DNA of 64,000 nt. Source: Auricularia sp. M13. Taxonomy: Eukaryota > Basidiomycota > Agaricomycetes > Auriculariales > Auriculariaceae. The notes beneath the pieces were generated by a model. The model did no database searches. It was not told the origin of the DNA and worked only from the letters and a program-made list of their open reading frames with translations. The stretch spans positions 6,944,001 through 7,008,000 of the forward strand of contig CM073193.1 of the NCBI GenBank assembly GCA_037042915.1. The letters run 5' to 3'. The position numbers were made by a program, and so were the translations under genes. Positions 57,827 through 64,000 of the stretch are shown here, in pieces (position 1 is the first letter of the stretch; the number at the start of each line of letters is the position of its first letter).

Positions 57827-58496
57827 TGTTTCCCCTGTGGAGTTGAACAACTCACTCCTTTCTGCATGTGCAATCATCATTGTAGCTCCTGGACCACGGA
57901 CATCACACCCAAGACATTCGCACGCCGTACCTTTAATTATAGACATTACTTCCCACCTAGCGCGATTTTGTGCACATCGACCTCTTTATCTCACTTTATT
58001 CCCTTCGATAGTTATTTACTCATGTAGCATATGCATACTAAATTGAGCTCAGCCAACATTATGCAGGACGATCATTGACGAAGCTCCTGGATATTCTCGA
58101 ATGGGCGGGATTCTGCCGCGCACATCACGATTAAGTGGAGCTCGATACTCAATTCCGGTCTTGTGGAAGAACAAACTCTTAGATCGAGGCTGGTTTGAGG
58201 CAGCAAAAGCCTCGGAGATGTTTGGATCTGTTGACGCACAACTTGAACTTCACTCCGACCTCTCGCGCAGGGCTGTCTCTTCGATCCCTCGGACAACGGC
58301 GTTCGCAGAAGTGGCAATGACAATTGCGTTTCCTATAACGTCGGTGTCGTGGAGCACGGTTCTGAAGTGGCGGCATGACGAAAGTGGATTCCGGTGGAGC
58401 CGCGCGCGCGTATAAAGGCTGGGACGCAGTCGCCCCCAGTAGTCATTGCACTTGTCCATGATCTTTTCGACTGTCCTTAAACGCACTTTGAATACG
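57827..58496. other. Intergenic with promoter of the SMP gene
   Basis: 670 bp; 3' UTR of the glycosyltransferase and promoter of the next gene. Nothing else recognised. Confidence 0.45.
58411..58418 (+). promoter_or_regulatory. TATA box of the SMP-domain gene
   Basis: TATAAAGG, 86 bp before the ATG at 58497. Confidence 0.6.
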
Positions 58497-59299
58497 ATGG
58501 CCACCACTGCTACCCGCCAGAACGCCGTTCTGTCTGCTGCCGTCGACGCATCGGCCGCCCATGCTGCCCGCATTGACCTTGACCGCGTCAATGCGCGCGA
58601 GGCGCAGAAGCTCATGTCCGAGGAGCACAAGATCCTGAACTACAGGCCGCCTCCAAACAGCCTTGCCGCCCAGGCCCAGGCTGCTGCTGCAAAGCATCCC
58701 GACGCGCCCGGTGCCGTCGGCGACGTTCAGGAGCTCAAGCGCCTGGCCGCCGACGATGCCGTCCGCATCCAGGCCGAGCGCGGCAACCCGCCTCCCGCAG
58801 GCGCTGCATACCGTGAGATAGACCTCAACGGCGGCTTAACGGGCATCGGAAAAGGTGCGTGCTCCGGGTCCCCTGTCATGCCGCGCGATGTCACACAACT
58901 GACCGATTTTGCCATAGCCGAGGCAGCCAAGATCATGTCCGTTGAGCACCAAGCCCTCGGATATCGTCCCCCGCCAGACTCGCTTGCCGCCCAGGCCCAG
59001 CGCGCAGCTGCTCAGCACCCCGACACGAAGCCCAGCATCGATCCAGCGGTCCTCACCGACGCCGCCGTCAAGGATGCTGCTCGAATCGCGGCTGAACGTG
59101 GTGCTCAGGGCGAGATCAACCTTGTCAACGTCACCGAGGAGGAAGCTAGGAAGCTGCAAAGCCTCGAGCAAAAAATGTGAGTTTTCATAAGCATAAAGTG
59201 TTCACTATGCTGGCTCACATTCACCATAGGCTGAATGGCGAGAGCACCAAGAATACGCTTGCCGCGCAAGCCCAGTCCGTAGTCGATTCGCGTGCTTAG
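58497..59299 (+). CDS. Seed-maturation-protein (SMP/LEA)-like protein with repeated SMP units
   Basis: Hydrophilic Ala-rich protein with at least two SMP-type units: REAQKLMSEEHKILNYRPPP NSLAAQAQ and EAAKIMSVEHQALGYRPPPD SLAAQAQ, plus a shorter third (EARKLQSLEQKMLNGESTKN TLAAQAQ). Each is followed by AAAKHPD-type or VLTDAAVKDAARIAAERG segments. Plant SMP proteins belong to LEA group 5 and build up with desiccation tolerance; fungal members are linked by analogy to spore or stress survival. Two introns: 63 bp at 58855-58917 (GTGCGT...CCATAG, a multiple of three without stops) and one after GAGCAAAAAAT (GTGAGT). In-frame ATG at 58458 is an alternative start. A TATA box lies upstream. Confidence 0.86.
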
Positions 59300-59510
59300 A
59301 CGAATCGATTATCTGCATTTACGAGTAGAACTCTCACACTGTATTATTATCTTCTGCAAACCAAGATGAATGCAATGATTTCTGCTTAGCCTGAATATCT
59401 ATTATGATCACGTTACTGTAAAAGTCTCAGTGGTATCGATACCGTAGGTCTCGGAAATGCGGGACGGCAAGCGCCGCACGTCTTCCTGTTCCTCGTCCCC
59501 AACAAAATAC

Positions 59511-59845
59511 ATGGTGCGTGCTCACTTTGTCAATTCAATTCAACGCTGACGGTGGCCTTGACCACCTTAACACCTTGCACTCTCGCCGAATATCTTGCAC
59601 CATATATCCTGCCATCTACCGTTTGACCGCTAGCCTTCCCAGAAGTCATTTCGCGTCAAGCAAAAGCTTGCGAAAGCTGCGCGCCAGAATCGGTGCGTGT
59701 GCTTTCCATTGTGCTATGTCTTCGTCTACCCTGACCGATTGCTGAGCGCAGGCCGCTGCCTCAGTGGTTCCGTCTGAAGACAGGCAACAAAATTCAGTAC
59801 AACGCGAAGCGCCGGCATTGGCGTCGCGGAAAGCTTAACCTCTGA
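59511..59845 (+). CDS. RPL39: 60S ribosomal protein eL39
   Basis: Smallest large-subunit protein, lining the peptide exit tunnel. Exons 59511-59513, 59634-59692 and 59752-59845 give 51 aa, exactly the conserved length: [51 protein letters not shown]. The first exon is the ATG alone; the 120-bp first intron starts GTGCGT and ends CGCTAG, and only that acceptor gives PSQKSF. The second intron splits the Arg codon of QNR. Near-invariant [13 protein letters not shown] is intact. It is too short and too split to appear as a long open frame. Confidence 0.97.
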
Positions 59846-60567
59846 ACGACCGGGCTAGAGCAGATATCGATTCTTCTGGCGCGAACGACGACCAGCGACG
59901 AGTCGACGCCATTCCAACAGCATGCACTGCAACACTGGCCCTTCTGCGCCGACCGTTACCTTAGCATCTCACAAATCAGCCGCGGGTTTGACATAAGTCT
60001 AAAGCGAGCATATTGTCCTACTGCTGGCGTAGAGCGTGACCGCGGTCCTGTCCACCTGTACGTGAATGAAAGTCCTGCATTTGGATCTTGCTTCAGAACA
60101 ATCGTGTGAAGTTCGCAGAGTTCTTTCGATTCTGCCCCCAATCCTCTTTGCTATTGGCAACTGCAGCCCTACGCATGTGCGCATGCCGATGTCTTGAAGG
60201 TCGCGATTGGTTTAGCTCCTTAACACCTGCCAATCTACGGCGACGCTTACGCGTAATATGGAGTACGTTCGAAACATGACATTGGCTACACGCGACAATA
60301 TTCTATGGTATGTAAGTATGTACTGTATTCGGCCAGTCGAAGACTGACCACTTCCTCTGTGCCTGGCCAGGATTGTTGGGACTTGACTCCTGTCACATCG
60401 CATCAATGCTCTGGTTCTAGAAGAGAGGTCAAGAGTCGACGGTTCTGACCAATATCGGACCGTCCACCCGTTCCACAGACATTAAATGCGGGGCGCGCAG
60501 CACATCTGTACTGATCCCATTCCTACTCGCGCACCACAGTTGAACTTGACTACCACCGAGTACAACA
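59846..60567. other. Intergenic, no gene recognised
   Basis: 720 bp between eL39 and the epoxide hydrolase; no coding or repeat signal. Confidence 0.45.
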
Positions 60568-62095
60568 ATGGCTACACGAGCAGGCCAGTATGAAGTGAAG
60601 CCTTTTAAGATCGATCTCTCTGCAGAAGCCGCGCGATTGAAAGCCCAGCTCGCTGCGACTCGACTCCCCGCGCAAGATCTCGTCCCTGGGGCGGACACCG
60701 ATCTGACGGGGATCACCTTGCAGCAACTCTCCGAGTTGCACAAGGCATGGGCTTCACGGGACTGGAAGCCCGTCGAGGAAAAGCTGAATTCGTGCGTCAT
60801 TCTTCGCAACGCTGGCGTGCATTCGTCTTAACGAGCACAACAGTTATCATCACTTCACCACTGTCATCGACGACACGACTATCCACTTCATTCACGAGAA
60901 GTCAGGGAATCCGGACGCCATTCCTATCATAGTCACTCACGGCTGGCCTGGTCAGTCCGACGAGTTCCGAGCAGGTGAATTCTGTGCACTGATTCTTTCT
61001 TTCTTTAGGATCCTTCGTCGAGTATCTCCCCGTTATTCGGCCCCTTCTCGAGATTGCAGAAATCAGCCTGCCCTCCGGCCAAAAGAAATCCATTACTTTC
61101 GACATCGTTGTGCCCTCGGTCCCAGGGTTCGGCTTCAGCTCCGTTACAAGAACGCCCGAAGGGCGTACCACGTCCAACACCGCTAAGCTATGGAACACCC
61201 TCATGGTAGACGTTCTCGGTTACAAGCGCGGCTACGCCGTTGCTGGTTCGGACTGGGTAAGCTATTGACATTTTCGAAAGCGTCGCTGACGTTGTGTTCG
61301 ACAGGGAGGGAGTATCTCATGGTATGCGTATGATCAATTCCCCGAGACGGTGCGCCTGGCCTACGTAACGGCATTCACGACTTTCGGTCCACGGTTGGAA
61401 CAAGTTAAGGCCGACGGTCAAACGCTGTCCGAGTTCGAGCAGCACGGTGTCGAACGCTTCGAAAAGTGGAGTGCGACGGGCCATGCCTACTTCCTCGCTC
61501 ATGTGACCAAAGTAAACCAACCAACCAACCCCTCCCTCGCGTCCACACATTCTAATTGACTCATCCTCCTCCCTACCACAGCCCAATACGATTGGTCTTG
61601 CACTTCACGATAACGCGGTGGGACAGCTCGCGTGGATCGGCGAGAAATTCCTGCAGTGGAGTGACCCGGAGAGCGATCTCAAGGATGTCATTTTGACCAA
61701 TGTTTCGCTCTACTTCATGACACAGTCGTTCCTGCCGTCGGTCTACCAGTATGCCCACAATGCTGCCCATGCAGACCAAAACCACCCGCGCAAGGCCCGT
61801 AACCCCGCGCCGCTGGGCTATGGCGCGTACAAGTGGGACAGGTGAGTATGATGCATATTATATTCACGACGCTCGCGCCTTGACGAGTTCCAGTCAATAT
61901 CCGCGCTACTACGCCGAGAAATTTGGGAACCTCGTGTTCTACAAAGGTGAGTCTGGCCGTGGCTTTGTCAAGGTTTACTCTAACGCTCCTCGTCCAGAGC
62001 ATGACAAGGGCGGACACTTTCCTGGCGTCGAGAATCCCACAGACTGGGTTGCGGACGTGCGCGAATTCTGTGCAGAGCACTTCAAATTTGCTTGA
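60568..62095 (+). CDS. Epoxide hydrolase, microsomal type (EHN + alpha/beta hydrolase)
   Basis: Opens epoxides to diols via an Asp-ester intermediate. The N-terminal EHN domain (VKPFKIDLSAEAARLKAQLA, DWKPVEEKLNSYHHF) wraps the core: DDTTIHFIHEKSGN, THGWPGSFVEYLPVI (HGxP oxyanion box), FDIVVPSVPGFGFSS, YAVAGSDWGGSISWYAY (nucleophile Asp in GSDWGG), RLAYVTAFTTFG, FLPSVYQYAHNA (cap Tyr), PAPLGYGAYKWD, FGNLVFYKEHDKGGHFPGVE (catalytic His) and ADVREFCAEHFKFA. About six introns. No N-terminal membrane helix, unlike mammalian mEH, so probably soluble. Residues for the HGWP, Asp and His functions are all present. Likely detoxification or secondary metabolism. Confidence 0.95.
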
Positions 62096-62376
62096 GATGG
62101 TGCAGGAAGTACTGTGCCCGAATGCTTCAGGACCTCTGCCGCGTACCTGCTCAATGAAATTGCATTTGAATGAATCTTGCCCTCGAAAATATCTCTAACG
62201 AAGCATGACTCGATATAAGGATACAACGACATGTCTTTACTAGCCCCGCTTTGAAAATTTCTCGCTGCGCTCATCATCTTGAGCGGGATTACCCGAGGGC
62301 TGCGACAAGTTGTCTCCTTACAGTCGCGTTGGTCTCCGAGGCCCGGTCGGGCTGATAGCCCTTACTACTACTTCCA
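62096..62376. other. Short intergenic region
   Basis: 280 bp, promoter of the GT32-like gene; nothing recognised. Confidence 0.4.
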
Positions 62377-64000
62377 ATGCGCCGAGGAAAACCTGAACGC
62401 TTAACGATGCTGCCTTCTTCTTCGCGTGATAGAAGACGGTACTACGAAGATGCGTGGCCCAGAGTCGCCCTTCCGCATCCATTCTCGCGCATTCGTATAC
62501 CCATTCCGCCACGATTAAACCAGTCCAGGCTTGGGCGTCCAATCTGGGTTCTCCGAATTTTGCTCCTTACATTACTGCCGGTGGCCGTTGGACTTTACCT
62601 CTTGCTCACTTGGCTGCTCGGTGGCCAGTCAACGCTGGTCTTCGCGCAGAGCGAGCTGCAGCGCATATGGCAGTGGGAGATAGCAGCTGGTCATCACCCT
62701 AGCTCTGCATCAAGTGTGTTTTCCATTCGTTCTTGCTTTGAACACCAAGCTGAACTAGACGCGGCAGTACCTCAACGCGTCGGCCTTAGAAACCCACAGG
62801 CCAATGCAGCACTTCGACCTCGGCGGGCATACGTCGTAGCGACGCGCGCGCGCAATGAATCTGAGTTTCCCTCGCGTCCCTTTCCCGGCAGCATCGCAGA
62901 CTTGGATTTAATCCTCGAATTTTGCGACTTCGATACAGGCAAGGTACGCACTGTGGGGCTTTGGTCCACCATGTTGACGCTCACGCGCGCGTATGGCTCA
63001 AGTATGGCCGTGACTGTTTAGAAACGCTTCGCGTCGGAGGCGGTTTAGATGCACTAGACGGCCGCGCAGCTGAGGCCATTGATGCTTGGAAGTACACCTA
63101 TGTTGAACAAGAAGCGGATGCCACTGCGGGTATGGCATCAACGCCAATAGACCGTAATACGACCGACCCTTTGAGGCATGCTGGCGGCACGCTCGAACCA
63201 CCCCTCCCGCTGCCACCATCTCATACGGCTTCACAGCGTCAAGCTGGAGACCCATGCGATCCCGCGTACCCTCGTCTATTCCATATGTTTTGGGCAGGTC
63301 CGTTCACCGACAAGCCATACATGGCCCTTCTATCCTTCCTGTTCACTCAGAATCTTGGGCTGGAGGGCAACGCGACCACACCCTCGTCTTCGCCTATTTG
63401 CCGGCCACAGTTTTGGGTGTGGATTCATACCAATGGAATCCAGGATATCACGCCCGCGCTCGTCGACAATCCTTGGTCTGCTCCGTTCCTACATCCGAAA
63501 TTCAAGGAAGTCATCAAGTTCCAGACTTGGAATACAGTACAGCAGCTAGATAGCATCCCTGAACTGAAAACGGAATGGAGGAAGCACAAAGATCATCTCC
63601 TCAACTCTGTCGGGCGCACGGTGAAGGAGGCTCCTGACGGCAAAAAGGTGCATCGCCCCTCCTTGATCTTTCTACCCAGCACTGACCGTTTCTAAGCTTG
63701 ACTACGATAAGCCATCTGTGGTGTTATCCGATATGGCTCGTTTCGTCCTTTGCCACCGCTTTGGAGGTATATATCTCGACGCAGACACGCTCTTCTTGCG
63801 TGACTGGGAGGAGCTTTGGGGCTGGCATGGCGCATTTGCCTACCGCTGGTCATGGCATGACAAGTACAACACTGCTGTCCTTCGTATGCATGCTGGCTCG
63901 GCACTGGGCTCGTTTCTATTCCGCACGGCTTTGCGTAACAAGCTCGACTTTCACCCGATGACTATTTCCAAATATCTGCGCGATGCCGGCTTGGATCGTC
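62377..64000 (+). CDS. Type II membrane glycosyltransferase with DxD motif, GT32-like (partial)
   Basis: Runs off the right edge. A basic cytoplasmic tail (from MRRGKPERLTMLPSSSRD) precedes one membrane anchor (RILLLTLLPVAVGLYLLLTW) and a stem with NPQANAALRPRRAYVVATRA. The catalytic part has PAYPRLFHMFWAGPFTDKPY, QFWVWIHTNGI, KEVIKFQTWNTVQQLDSIPE, LDYDKPSVVLSDMARFVLCH and RFGGIYLDADTLFLRDW, where DAD is the sugar-nucleotide/Mn DxD site. Introns at 62943-63010 and near 63648-63697 are closed by frame. GT32 enzymes include Och1-type mannosyl- and alpha-hexosyltransferases of the Golgi. The donor sugar cannot be told. Second Golgi-type transferase within 8 kb, with the FUT8-like gene. Confidence 0.88.

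Overview
This window is nuclear DNA of a filamentous basidiomycete, most likely an Agaricomycete. Genes are dense and cut by many 48-65 bp introns. The gene set fits a wood- or litter-associated mushroom-forming fungus: SKT5/CHS4, DUF1996-WSC proteins, PL14, GH43, a fungal DPBB-LysM protein and secreted CVNH. Gene models below were built by reading both strands and joining frames at GT-AG (a few GC-AG) introns that restore family motifs. No tRNA, rRNA, CRISPR array, LTR element or virus-like element was seen.

Layout. 1-10.5 kb: N-terminal part of an SH3/WW Ras-GEF (-), a USP12/46-type deubiquitinase (+) and an importin-9/KAP114 karyopherin (-). 10.5-19.3 kb: a diverged direct repeat, chitin synthase regulator SKT5 (-), a coiled-coil protein (-) and a GH43 arabinanase-like protein with a substituted catalytic base (-). 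19.3-27.5 kb: 39-bp tandem repeat and MITE copy, proteasome alpha-5 (+), secreted CVNH lectin (+), unknown secreted protein (-), amidohydrolase (-), small secreted protein (+). 27.7-36.5 kb: DUF1996 protein with three WSC domains (-), carboxypeptidase Y (-), FHIT-type HIT hydrolase (-) and a GPI-type PL14 lyase (+). 36.7-45.1 kb: a complete MITE, a single-pass membrane protein (-), TFIIH subunit TFB2 (-), an F-box protein (-), another MITE copy and inositol monophosphatase (+). 45.2-54.6 kb: a four-span membrane protein (-), an auxin-efflux-carrier-family transporter (-), a carboxymuconolactone-decarboxylase-like protein whose last codons lie in a MITE (+), a subtilisin (-) and a DPBB-LysM protein (+). 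55-64 kb: SRP14 (-), a FUT8-like glycosyltransferase (+), an SMP/LEA-like protein (+), ribosomal protein eL39 (+), epoxide hydrolase (+) and a GT32-like glycosyltransferase running off the end (+).

How they work together. There is no obvious biosynthetic cluster. Housekeeping genes (proteasome, TFIIH, SRP, ribosome, nuclear import) are interleaved with wall, secretion and polysaccharide genes. The secreted or wall-acting set (SKT5, GH43-like, CVNH, DUF1996-WSC, PL14, subtilisin, DPBB-LysM, two Golgi-type glycosyltransferases) makes the window rich in cell-surface biology.

Two general caveats. First, several conserved genes show one-base frame breaks, mostly in G/C runs, which look more like consensus-sequence errors than decay. 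Second, exon ends are inferred by eye.
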